The position numbers and the translations under genes were made by a program. DNA of 64,000 nucleotides from Eonycteris spelaea (lineage: Eukaryota; Chordata; Mammalia; Chiroptera; Pteropodidae), in assembly GCA_003508835.1 (NCBI GenBank), contig PUFA01000183.1, positions 1,984,001-2,048,000 on the forward strand. The letters are read 5' to 3'. The first letter of the stretch is position 1; each line of letters starts with the position of its first letter. This document shows, in pieces, positions 1-12,900 of this stretch. A model generated the notes under the pieces. It saw only the letters and a program-made list of their open reading frames with translations. It did no database searches and was not told the origin of the DNA.

Positions 1-825
1 CAGGTCTTTGTAAGTTTTCTTGTCTGCTGAAAATTAATGAAACTTTTTTAATATTCTAAAATACCAAACCAATTGAAGGCTGTTTTATTGTGCCCTATTC
101 ATGTCTGTGGTAAACTAAAAGGCAGCATCAAAACACCTTTGAGTGGACAACTAGTGAGGGTATTATATTTAAAATTTTTAAATATTCAGTGTTTTTCAAG
201 TTAGATTTCTTACATAGTATTGGTAATTCAGACTTTGCATTTGGTAAATAAGATTTTGTGAAGCATATTTATAAGATCTGAAATATTTTCTAAGACTTTC
301 GCTATACTTTAGTGCTATACTTGGCAAATATTTTTTTAAATGAATGAATTTGTTCCAAAATAATATGATAAAAGCCTAAAGTTTCTAGGGACCATCTGGC
401 TGTAATATTTGAGGAATATGGTTGAAGAAGACTAATTTTCTTCCATGGAATCACATCAGATTTAAAAGTTAAAGTCAAAATATTAGTAGGTATATATTAT
501 AGAAAACACTGTGCATACTTTATTTCTGTCCTCCATCCTGTTTCATGTCTGGGTCTAGGTAGGCTGTAGATTTTCCTTCTGTATTTTCTGTTTCTACCTT
601 TATTATTACATGTAATTCTATATCATAATTGGTATCTTTTCATTTTTAAAATTAATCAAAAATGCCAGAACCAAAAATTTTATTTTTTATTTTTGTTACA
701 AGTTTGTTTCATGTTGCTTTTCCTATTAAAAATAAGACAACAGACTTTAAAAATGAAACTTATTTGACTTGATTTTTATCTGTGAAAACAATGAGTGATA
801 GTTTGTTCACGTTATATATTTATAG
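1..825 (+). other. INTS6 intron, no recognisable feature
   Basis: AT-rich intron ahead of the first exon in the window. No exon, repeat with clear ends, or RNA gene was seen. Confidence 0.6.
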
Positions 826-920
826 ATGACTTGTTTAAAGTACATAAAGCAAAACCAACATTGAAATGGAGACAGTCATTTGAAAGTTATTTGAAGACAA
901 TGCCTCCCTACTATCTTGGG
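826..920 (+). CDS. INTS6: INTS6 window exon 1
   Basis: Acceptor tttatag precedes 826 and donor gtaag begins at 921. The first two bases complete an Asp codon from the previous exon, which is outside the window. The exon then reads DLFKVHKAKPTLKWRQSF and ends PPYYLG. It leaves phase 0, which matches the next exon. Confidence 0.93.
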
Positions 921-3900
921 GTAAGAATATTATTGTTAAAAATAAACTTGTTATAAGGTTTTATATAATATTTTATATAATTACAGTATAATTTACTGTA
1001 TTGCTGTATAGATTAAATGTCATGAAAATCAAGTGTACAGATGACTAATATAGATGTAATGGGAAAGAAATGTTTTGGTGATTTGCAAAATAATTATGGT
1101 AGTGAACACCTGTCCCTCGATTTATGTGGATTAGCTGTTCCATGTGGGGTTTTTTTACACGGAAGAAAACTGTGTAAAGAGTCTACCAGTATAAAAAAAA
1201 ATACTAAAGAAATAGGCCAACATAAGTTATAAAAGTATTTGTCACATATTTTCACAAAAAAATGCTAATGAAAATTCAGAAAAAGCAAAATAAATTTTTT
1301 TTCACTCTAGGTGTCTCTACTGTAATCTAAAGCAGTCGGCCTCTTGTTAATTGGCACAAAGTCACTATCTTCACTCGAAATATTTGGAAATTCTACTTCA
1401 GTTTCACTATTTATGTTTTTGGATGATCTTTTTAAAACCACCTTTTGCTAAGTTTTTATAAATTTTTTGATATACACTGCAACATTTTAAAAAAATCTTG
1501 TCGAAATTTTAAGGCTCGTTGGATGTTTGGATGGATATCTAGAATTGCTATTTCCAGTTTTGTGGCCAATTGAAGAACTTTGTAAATATTTTCTGCAGTG
1601 AATGAAACTGGTTCAAAGTCACTGTCATATTCATCAGCAAGATAGGCTTCAGATATTAAGTGAATTAATGCGATAGACCAGCAATTTGTTAATATCATCT
1701 GTATTCAAATTGTCAGAGCCTTCTTCTTGAAATTTATTTAATAAATTAATAATGCCAGTTAATCCCTCTTTAGTTGTTGGAACTATATTTCCTGGTACAA
1801 CCTCTTCTGGCCATATTGCTTTCCAGCAAGCATTTAAAGTTGATGACTTTCTAGCACTCAGAAGCTAAAAGCAGTATTCTTGATACAACTTAAAATTGTG
1901 TATTTATTCCAGGCTTCTGTAACTGTAAGTGATTCATTATCTTCAAGCTTATTAAAAATATCATGAAGACTCTATTTAATATAATTAATCTTATAAAGGT
2001 GGAAATAATGCCTTTATCTAAAGGTTGAATCAAGGTAGTTGTATTTGGTGGCAAATATACAACTTTTATATCTGGATGTTCTAAATTGTGTAGATGACCA
2101 GGTGCATTATCTAAAAGTATTTTAAAAGGAAGACATTTTCTTTCATCTAATTTTTAGCTTCTACAGCAAAACGTTTATAAAACCAGCCCTGAAAAATATC
2201 AGTAGTCACCCATGCTTTTTTATTTGCCATCCCATGAATGAGAAGATCATTAATAATAATGTGTGTTAGTATTAGTTCTTTGTACATTGCTGCGTTAAGC
2301 TGTTGTTTTTTTTAGAAAGAGTAATTGCCGATAATGGAAATAAAACCTGCGTAAAATGAGGCTGTGTAAATGGAAACCACATATAAAAATGCTGTGTAAA
2401 TGGGCATATTTACTGCGTATAAAAAATGTGTGTAAAAAAACACCATGTAAATCGAGGGATGGGTGTATGTAATGCTTACCCTATGTTTGGTACTGTCCTA
2501 AGCGCTTTACATGTATTTAACCTCATTTAATTTATATAGTAGCCCTGCGAAGTAGAAATGATCATTGTTCTTATTTTATAGATGAGGCAACTAAGGCACT
2601 AAAAGATAAAGTAATTTGTCTAAGGCTACATTGCATATACATGGGGGACTGGAATTCCGTCTCAGGCAGCCTGACTTTAGAATTTAGGCTTTTAATCTCA
2701 ATTGTACTACCTTTTAAAATTGCAGTTTTAGAATTATTTCTCTGTAAGAGTACAAAATGGTTTTTATTACATATTTTCTAACTCTCCAAAAATATGTTTT
2801 CAGTAGATCATAGAACCATATATTTTTAGAACCATGCATTTTCTGATTATTAAAGCCTAGTTTATCATAGATAAGACCAAGAACATATTTATTACTAAGT
2901 ACACTATTTTATGAAAAGTAACTTCTTACCAAAAGAACCTACACTGAAAAAAACACTTTAAACTTCTGCTTTTAATGTAGGAATATTATGGCATTTGACT
3001 GTAATCTTTGTAAATGGTTCCTAATGAGAACATTAATTTCTTGAGCTGTGAAAATCATGTTTTTTATAGTTTTAAGAGAGAAGTTTTATGAGTGTCTAGC
3101 ACATAGTGCCTGCCATGTAAGAGAGTGAAAAAGAAGAAACACTGTGAATATGAACTGTTACATATGTAGACTCATTTACATTTATATTTCATTTACATTT
3201 ACATTTCATACCAACCTGGAGGACTTAATCTGGAGGACTTAATGGGTATTAAATACAAAGCTGGGATTTGATTCTGGTTTGACACAAGTGCTTTTACACT
3301 TTTTAATATGTCAATGAATTATCATCCTTTTTCTGTCTTTGTCCCATTCACATATGCTAGACACTTCTGCTTGTGATATTTTTTCACTATACAAAGTAGT
3401 TCTGTTCTCAATTGGTCTCTCCTTACAATGAAAAATTACTTCATTATACCACATCCATAGTAAATATTAGACTCTTTTTTTCTCTTTATTTTTTCTTCAG
3501 AGTTGTTTCTGGTTTTTTTTTTTTCAGCCCAGCTAATGATAATAGTAAATACCTACTGAATGCTTACTGTGTGCCAGATGCTTTTATAAGTGCTTTACAT
3601 GTAGTAATTTAATCCCATGACAACTCTATGAGGTAGATGATATCGTCTTTCCAGTGAGAAACTAAGGTACAGAGAGGTTATATAACTTGTTATAGGGTAA
3701 CAAAGCTAGTGAGTGGTGGAGTCACAACCCACTGTTACCCAAGATAGAAATTTTGTTTTCTTTGACTCCTTTTTAGTTACCCAGGTTCTATCAAATATAC
3801 TTCTGCAATGTGTCTTCTCCCACTTCTTCCAAATTTAAAATATCTCCAATGATACTAAGAGGTCCAGGACTTCATTCTTTATTGCCCTTTGTGTTGTTAT

Positions 3901-6900
3901 TATAGCCTCTAATCCTTTTTTAACTATTTCACACTGTTTTTCATACCATTGAAAAACATTTTACTGAAATGCAAATATGATTATGTTACTCTTTTTGAAG
4001 AAAAGACTTTTTGGAGAAATTTTCAAAACTGACTTAATACATGTAGCCATAAATTTTTGACAGCCTTAGGATTGAGTGATGTTTTCTTTTTTACTTACAG
4101 CCTCTGAAGAAAGCTGTTAGAATGATGGGAGCACCTAACCTAATAGCAGACAGTATGGAATATGGACTTAGTTACAGTGTCATTTCATACCTCAAAAAGT
4201 TGAGTCAACAGGTAATGTTAAGAAATGGAGCCATTAAATATTTTGAGTAGTTTTGGCTGAGATGGTTAACAAACCAGATGTTAGTGTTTGATAGTTTTAA
4301 TGGAATTCTATTATATAGTATATTACATTTTAAAACCACATACATTAACAATTCTGTCTCAAGTACGTGGCATGCTGTGTCTTCGAATGTTAATTTCAGA
4401 TAATTTCTAGTTTATGAAAATGGCTTTATCAGTGTAGTCCTAGACTTCTTGTATGTCAACATTCTTTGTTTTGAAATTCGTCTTAGAAAGTTGTTTCACT
4501 TAGACACAATAGCAGTTTCTTTTGAAATGTTTATAAAAGACATTGAATTTTGTCATTTTGGGCATGGATCACATTAACAGGTACTATGGTGATTAAGCAG
4601 TATACAGTTCAATTGACTGCCAAGTTATTAATGTCATTTAAAATACATTATTTTACCAGTACTTCTGCCATCTCAACTTTAACTACTAATTGAAGTGCAA
4701 GTTGTAAAGAGTCAAAATATTGCTATTAGATTCCACTGAAAAACTACATTATTTGCCTTATTTATGAACATTTAGTTTTGTGCTAATAACAGTATCTTTA
4801 AGTGAATATTGTTGAGATGATTTTTTTTTAGTTTTATATCACCTCTTAATTAGAAATACATATTTTCATTTAGGGTACCTTTACATTTCATGATAATAAG
4901 TGTAGTGGGTAATAATAAAATAAATTGAAGTTGTATTTGTTTTTCCTGCTCAAAAGGCTAAAATTCTAATAATTTAACATCATAAGACATTGTTTAAATT
5001 ATATTTAATTTACCAAGTAATTAACATAAAGTATGCTACTTGAGTTTTTAATTTCTTATATACTTTTTAAATATAATTATATAAGACTAAAACTCCAATA
5101 TTTAATTTACCAATTTAGATTATATCAAGACAATTCTTGTTTATTTTTACTTTAGGCCAAAATAGAATCTGATCGAGTCATTGGATCTGTAGGCAAAAAA
5201 GTAGTACAGGAAACAGGAATTAAAGTTCGAAGCCGATCACATGGTTTATCAATGGCATATAGGAAGGATTTTCAGCAACTGCTCCAAGGGATTTCAGAGG
5301 ATATTCCTCACAGACTGTTGGACCTTAATATGAAAGAATACACTGGTTTCCAAGTTGCTTTGCTCAATAAGGTAATAGTACTGCTGTAGTTATATTCTGT
5401 TGTATTGTTGATTAATTGATACTCAGTTTGTCCAAACTATCATTAAATTGTTGAATTTTAGAATTGAAACAGACACGTACATGATGAATGAATGAATAGA
5501 TGCATTGATGAAGAGTAAACGAACCCATTTATTTTATAGATGAGTAAACAGAGGCTTAGAGATTGCTTAAAGTTATATAGATAATGGTAGAGTCGCTGTA
5601 GTTTAGTACTTATACTGATGACCTTGGGTGCACAGTGTGATCCTAAAATGCTTTATGAATACTCATTATTAAAAAAAGGTCTTTATCAAACAGACAAGCT
5701 AAAATTTGTATGGAAATGTAAAGGTACTAAAGTAGCTAAAACAATTTTGGAAAAGAATAAAGTTAGAAGACTTGCAATATCTAATTTTAAAAGGTCTGTA
5801 AAGCTACAGTGATCAGCACACTGTGTTGTTGCATAAGGGTAAACTTATAGATCAACGGAACAGAATAGAGCCTAGAAGTAGGCCCTCACACATGTAGTCA
5901 ATTTTTAATAAAGGTGCCAAGATCATTCATTGAATGAGAATACAGTCTTTTCAACAAATACTGCTGGAACAATTGGATATCCCTATTCAGAATAATGAAC
6001 TTGACCCTTACCTAACATTGTTTGAAGTAATCATGGTCGTAAATATAAAAACTCAAACTATAAACTAGAAGAAAACTGGAGAAAATTTTCATGACCTTGG
6101 GTCATGGATCATTGAAGATTTCTAAAATACAACACGAAAAACACTTGATAAATTGAACTTTATTACAATTAAAATTTTTGTCTTGAAACTTTGAAAACTG
6201 AACAGGAAGTTACAGCCTAGGAGAAAAGCATATATTGAATAAAGAACTCATACAACTCAATAATAGAGACAAGTATCCCCAAAAAAAATGAGCAAATATT
6301 TGAATAGGCACTTCACCAAATGAGATAGACAAGCTCAAACAGGGACATGAAAAGATGCTCAACCTTATTGGCCTTTAGGGGAAGGCAAATTAAAATCATA
6401 ATGAGATCCCACTTTATACCCACTAGAATGACTAAATTTTTAATAAAGGATTGAAAAGTATCAAGTGTTGGTGAGGATGTAGAGTAACTGGAACTCTCAT
6501 GCATTGCTGATAGAAAATAGTTTACAGTTTCTTAAGAAGGTAAATATATACTTGATATATAACCAGCAATTCTACTTGTAGGTATCTACACAAGAGAAAT
6601 GAAAATATGTATCATAGAAGCATTATTTGTAATTCCCCCAAACTGAAAACAATCCAGTGTTCATCAACTGGTGATTGGATAAAAGATATGGTATATCCAT
6701 ATAATGGAATACTACTATGCTACAGTAAAAAGGAAGACTGCTGGTACATGAACAACATGGATGAGTCTCAGAAACATCATGCTAAATGAAAGAAGCCAGA
6801 TAGAAAAGATTAGACATTTTAAGATTCTATATATAAAATGGAATGTAGAGAGACAGAAAGCAGATATGTGGTTGCCTGGGGTTAGGAATAGGGATTGACT

Positions 6901-9900
6901 ACAAATGGGCACAAGGAATTTTCTGGGATGATGGAAGTGTTCTAAAACTAGATTGTGGTGATTGTTTCACAACTATAAAGTTACTAATATTCATCAAACT
7001 ATACATAAATGGGTAGTTTTATGGTATGTAAATTATACATCCAAGCTATTTTTTAAAAAAATATTCTAAGTCTTTAAAATTCAGAAATATATTTTATAAG
7101 ATATTTACTTCTCTTAGCCAGAATGTATAATAAAATCTTTAGATGTGAATTTGAGATGATTTGGTTGAGCTCACTACTGATTTTTTTATCTTTTGGTTCC
7201 TAAAACAGTACATTAAGATTACATCATAATTCTTTATTTTTAAAGCTAATTAGTTAACTTGTATATCATATTTTCAAACCTTAGGAACAGGCTAGAGATT
7301 TTAGTCTCTTAATTCTATGTTTGTAAATAACTTTTATCTTTGAATGTTTTCCATAGGATTTGAAGCCACAAACATTTAGAAATGCATATGACATACCAAG
7401 ACGGAATCTTTTGGATCACTTAACAAGAATGAGATCTAATCTTATGAAGAGCACCCGCAGATTTCTTAAAGGACAGGATGAAGGTTAGGTCATGGTTTTA
7501 ATATTGGTATTTCTTTTGTAAATTTTTTTCTTTATATTGAAAAAAATAATGTAATATTATAACTCTTAAGGAATTATTACTTAGTATATTTCTGTAACAT
7601 GGTTATACAATAACTCTTAATGAATTATTACAGTAGTAGTACATTCTCATTGTAAATTCAAACAAATGAAGTAAAGAGTGAGTCATCCCTGAGTCTTTCT
7701 ACATTTTGTCCTACCATTACTATTACCCCAAATCTGTTCCCCGGAGGTAACAACTTTGTTAACAGCTTAGTTTCTTTTTTTGCTTTTTTATACATTCACA
7801 CACTCAGACACCTGTAGCCATTGTCTTGTGACATACTAATATCTCATGGTTTAACTCTGGGTGGCCAATACCAGTCATATTCTGATATTTCCTTCAACTA
7901 TGTTGATGGCATCTACTACAAATCAAGTCTGATGAGAATTTAACCCTTCGCTATCTCTGATCCAAGCATTCCAACTTTAGCTTTATGTAAAAAGGGTTAC
8001 TGGTGATTTCTTTTTTTCTGTAAATTCAAATATAATTCTGTTAATTTGGAATAGAGTAGAAGAGAGGTTCCTTTTCATAATAAGGTTACACATATTGCTT
8101 ATTCTATGCACTGAATTAGCTGTAATATTTTGTTTTGTTTAAAGATAAAAATCAGTTATTTAAAATTTTATTTTAAAAATCAAAGATGTTTATTTCACAC
8201 CATTTAAAATGGCAATAAATTAATTTTAGAATATGTAGTAAGGGAAGATTGCCTAGAATAGCATCAGGTACCATTCATAACTAGATAACTAGAACAGCTT
8301 TTAGTAAGTTTAACTTTTGTTGTTGCTCTATTCTGTTTGAAAAGATCAAGTGCACAGTGTTCCTATAGCACAAATGGGGAATTACCAGGAATACCTCAAG
8401 CAAGTACCTTCTCCACTAAGAGAACTTGATCCTGATCAGCCTCGAAGGTTGCATACATTTGGCAATCCCTTTAAGCTGGATAAAAAGGTAAATTTGAAAT
8501 GTTCCATTATATAAATTCATTTGTACTAGGTGCTATGGATTTACCAGTTTTTAATTTAACTAAAGTAAGCTGAAGCTATTTTCCTGGTAGAGTATCTAAT
8601 AAATGTCAACATAGTTAAATATAGTGGTTTTAATGGGAATTGGAATTGTGTCATTTAAAAACTATATGTAAATTGAGGGAAATTATATATATTTTTTTGT
8701 TATAGGGGATGATGATAGATGAAGCAGATGAATTTGTGGCTGGACCTCAAAATAAACATAAACGACCTGGAGAACCAAATATGCAAGGGATCCCTAAAAG
8801 ACGTCGCTGTATGTCTCCACTACTAAGAGGCAGACAACAGAATCCAGTTGTGAACAACCATATTGGAGGAAAAGGACCACCTGTACCTATAACTCAAGCA
8901 CAGCCAGATCTTATTAAACCCCTTCCTCTTCATAAAAGTAAGAGTTTAAAGAAAACAACCATTATTTGTTACTTTTTGGTTCTATTTTTGAAATCTATTT
9001 TTGAAATAGATTTTGGAAAAAAATAATAAAGTCCAAGAGTGTCTAGAGAAGATATTTAAGTTTTGGCATGTAATTATTTTTGTCTTTTTAATGTTTGTTG
9101 AACATTTTATATGTTCATTTGTTTTATTAGCTGTAATGAACTAAAATATTGTAAATCTGAAGATTTCAAAATAGTAGTATTTAAAGGGGCATTATCAATA
9201 CCCATAGAAAGATGGTTCACAATATCAGTTTAGTGCAGCAACTAATTATTAAATACCTATGTTATTTTAGAAATGCTAGGCATTGAGGTATAGCAGTGAT
9301 TAAGAAAGTAGTGATCTCTCTTTTCATTTATAATGAATGAAGAAAGTCATTAAACATATCATTAGAAGTATGGTGAATGTTATAAAGGGAAGTCAGATAT
9401 GTTTTGTGAAAGTATTTATCAAGAGTATTTAACTTAGTCTGTAGGGTCAAGACATTTTATTGAGGAAGTTATTGAAACCAACACTTGAAGGATGGATGGG
9501 AATTAGTTAACTAAAGCTGTGCATTTGCCTATGCTATAGGTGTAGTCAAAGAAGATATAAAATATGTGTAGAGTAGACAGTGAGGAAAAGGGCATTAAGG
9601 GAACCCAAAATTCTATTATACCAAGGGTGTTGGGAATGAAGTAAGGTGAGAACTGAATGATAGGCAGAGGCCTATCATGGAGGGCCTTGGAAACCATGGT
9701 AAAGATTCTAGACTTTAAGGACAATATGACTCTGCTAAAATGATTAGAATTTTATAAAGACCAGGTTGACTGACTATACTTTGTGGAATATGATCAGGGA
9801 AGAATAAGAGTGGATGTAGGGAACCTTTAATGAAATAATGGATTTATTGATTATAGGTAGTGAGCATGATGGTTTATAACATCTTAACTGGAGAGAAATC

Positions 9901-12900
9901 AAATATTGTATACCTCCTGATAGAATTATACAGAGCTACTACTTCTGAAGTTGTCTTACCCCCAATTTTTTTTAACATCAATCTTATCAAGCCTCTAACT
10001 ACCTATGTATAGGAGATTCAAAGGACAGAAAAATGTGTTAAATGACAAAACAGGGATACAATGAGTAAAATTCATACTACGAAAACTGTAGGACAAAGAA
10101 TCGTGTGTGTGTATTTCCAGAAAAAAATGCGTGCAAAAAAAGTTACAGAAGGATTTTGTAGACTCAGAGGTAGTTAAGAGACATATAAACCACTGCAGTT
10201 TTGATCCTGATTTGGACCCTGAATCAAACAAAATCAAACTTTTCCACAAACATAAAATATATAAGGTAATTAAAATTATGGACAGTGACTATATATTTGA
10301 TGTTGTTAATCATTATTTTGGATGCACAGGAACGGAACTGGTTAGGAAACCAGGGAAGACTAATGGTGACTTGAGAGCAGGGTTGTGGGAAGAATATATA
10401 TTGAGAAATAATTGAACCTATCAGCAAAGGACTTGGTGATGACTGACAAGCTGTTGGAGCCAGGGCAAGGGAGGAGTCAGGCTTGCGGGACACTGGGTAG
10501 ATGTAGATAATGGTGTCAGAGGTGGAGTCAAGGAAGAGATGATAAGTGAGCTTAGTTTAGAAGTGCATATTAGATAGCCAAGTAGACATCCTAAGTTAGA
10601 AGATGATTATTTATTTGAGTTTGGAACTCAGGAGAACAGGATTATGCTAAAGAGGTAGGTTCAGGAGGCTGTTTATTCTCCCTTGGAGTATGTAAAATCT
10701 CACCAAGGGAAACAGAAGAAAAAGCTTAAAACAAGACCTTTAAAGTGCTAAAATTAGAGAAGATATAAGGTTCAGAAAGGAGATTGAGAAGGGGGAATCC
10801 AAGAAATTGGAAAAAATAGAGAAGCATTTACTGTCATGGAAGATAGAGGGAAGGAAAATTGAAAGGCTGGTGGTCTCAGTATTTCTTAAACAGATCAGAC
10901 TAGAGGAATAGAAAGGTTTTGTTGGTCTTTGGTTATCTTTGCAAGGGCAATTTTGGTGGAGTAAATGGGGTAGAGGACTGAAGAAGTGGATTGAAGAGTG
11001 AGAGATGAGAAAATGGAGACGATGAGTGTAAACAACCAGTTGAAGACGTTTACTTGTGAAGGGCAAATGGGATATGAGGGTGGTAGTTAGACAAGGTTAT
11101 GAGGTTTAAAATGGTGATTTTGCTTTGTTTTTAAGAGAGTTGAGCATGTTCAAATGCTCATGTGATCAAGCCAATAGAGAGGGTCCATTTGAAAGTGAAG
11201 ATGAGAAAAAGCGTAATCAGCAAAAAATCACTGAAAAGGGTGGAGGGAATGGTTCAGATCTCAATAAAAGAATGCTGCTTCCAGTGAAGCAGAATGAGTA
11301 TGGGTACAGGTTTAATGGTGGGAAGCAGAGCAAGTTCCCATCCCATGGCTCTGCTTTTCTTTCCTCTGTGAAGCAGGAGGTGACATATACTGCTGAGAGG
11401 AAAGGAGAGATTGGGAGAATAGGAGATGGGAAGAAGTGGGGAAGATTTTAGTCATCTTTTGTGGAAGAGGAATAAAAGATTGCTAGGCAGTGCCGAGATC
11501 CAGGTACAGACAGTGATTGTGCCCTCTCTGCAGACCTGAGTCAGTCACATTTCTCCGGCAGCGCTCACTCCAGATGCAGGTCTGGAGCAAGCAGGTAGAT
11601 ACAGAGTCATCAGATGTGACTGAGGGTCAACTATGTCCTACCAGTGTCATGGGAGAACACTAACAGAGAATTAAGGACATTGGTAAAAAGTGGTACATTA
11701 TGGGATATAAGTTGGATAGATAAAGTGAATATATAGAAGACTTCTAATTAATAGGAAGGAAAAAGCGAAAGACTCGCTGGAGTAAAGTCTGGCGGAGCCA
11801 AAGAGCAGTAGCAGGAGTACCGCCAAGGTAAAGGCTATGCTTCTCTATCGCTGGATTTGTGTTTGACTTGAGAGGCAACTGTGTAGGTAGAAAAGATCTT
11901 TGGAGAGGAGAAACGAGGCATTGGGAGGCCAGGTTCTTGCCAGGCTATCTGCTTAGACATTGAAGTCATGCACTGCAGCACTTCTCAAACTTGATGTGAA
12001 TCATGTGGATCACCTGGGGGTTTAGTTAAACTAGATTCTAATTCATTTAGTTGGGGTGGGGCTTTTGATGAGCAGTTCTTGCAAGCTCTCAGGTGGTGCT
12101 CATGCTACTTGTCCGCAGATCACATTTTGAGTAGTAAGGACCTAGAATGATGTCCTGAGTGACATGGGGGTAGGAGAACGTCTGAACCAGGTGCCAGAGA
12201 CATCCATGACGGCAGAGCTGTGCCTGGAGATCAAGAAAGATAGTCATGAGAAATGAGAGGATGAGTAGAGTGACATAGTTGACCCTCAAGAGCGCGAGGG
12301 TTTTTTTTTTTTTTGGTTTGTTTTTTTAATAAGAGTTCATGGAAAAAGGACTTAGAGGTGGTACTGGGATGTGAAGGAATCAGTGGTTCTACATCCATGG
12401 AGAGTGTTTGAGAGAAAGCAGTTCCTACTTCAGGTCTGAAAAGGAGAGCCGTTTCTTTGCAGCAAAGCTGCAAAGGTAACAAAGGAGTTGTAGAAGATAT
12501 TAGTAAAGTTTGCGTATCATGGAATAGAATTTAAGAAGGAGTCAGAGTTGGAGGGATTTTTGTGGGGATGAGTTTACATTTTGGACAGTAAGTGAGGGAG
12601 GTAGAGATGAATTCAGCTTGGTGTCCTGGAAGTTTGGTGAGCAGTCAGGGAACTTAGAATCAGCTGCTTTCTATGGGCAGCAAGTATAGTAATCTAATGT
12701 TAAGTGGCAAGGTGGCAAGTTTTTGTCTAGTTGTCTAAGGAGCTGAAGTGGGCACCAGGTTCTGCATTGCTCAAGTAATGAAGACTGGGTGGACGAATAT
12801 AAGAAAAGGGTGTACTGTGAAATAACCTGTTTGGTGGTAGGTTACCTGGAGAACATTGAACAGTTTAAAGTCCCTGTGTTTACTTTTGCCTCTATATGAT

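Noticed and set aside
1456..1698. An independent 80-codon gene on the minus strand
   Set aside because: It is the C-terminal remnant of the Tigger-type transposase, bounded by the terminal inverted repeats at 1106 and 2466.
8938..9026. Read-through extension of INTS6 exon 6
   Set aside because: A canonical gtaagag donor and the exact phase fit to exon 7 show normal splicing. The extension is hydrophobic intron sequence.
10107..10415. Plus-strand open frame of 102 codons in the INTS6 intron
   Set aside because: It sits within the ancient repeat tract and has no recognisable domain or splice context.
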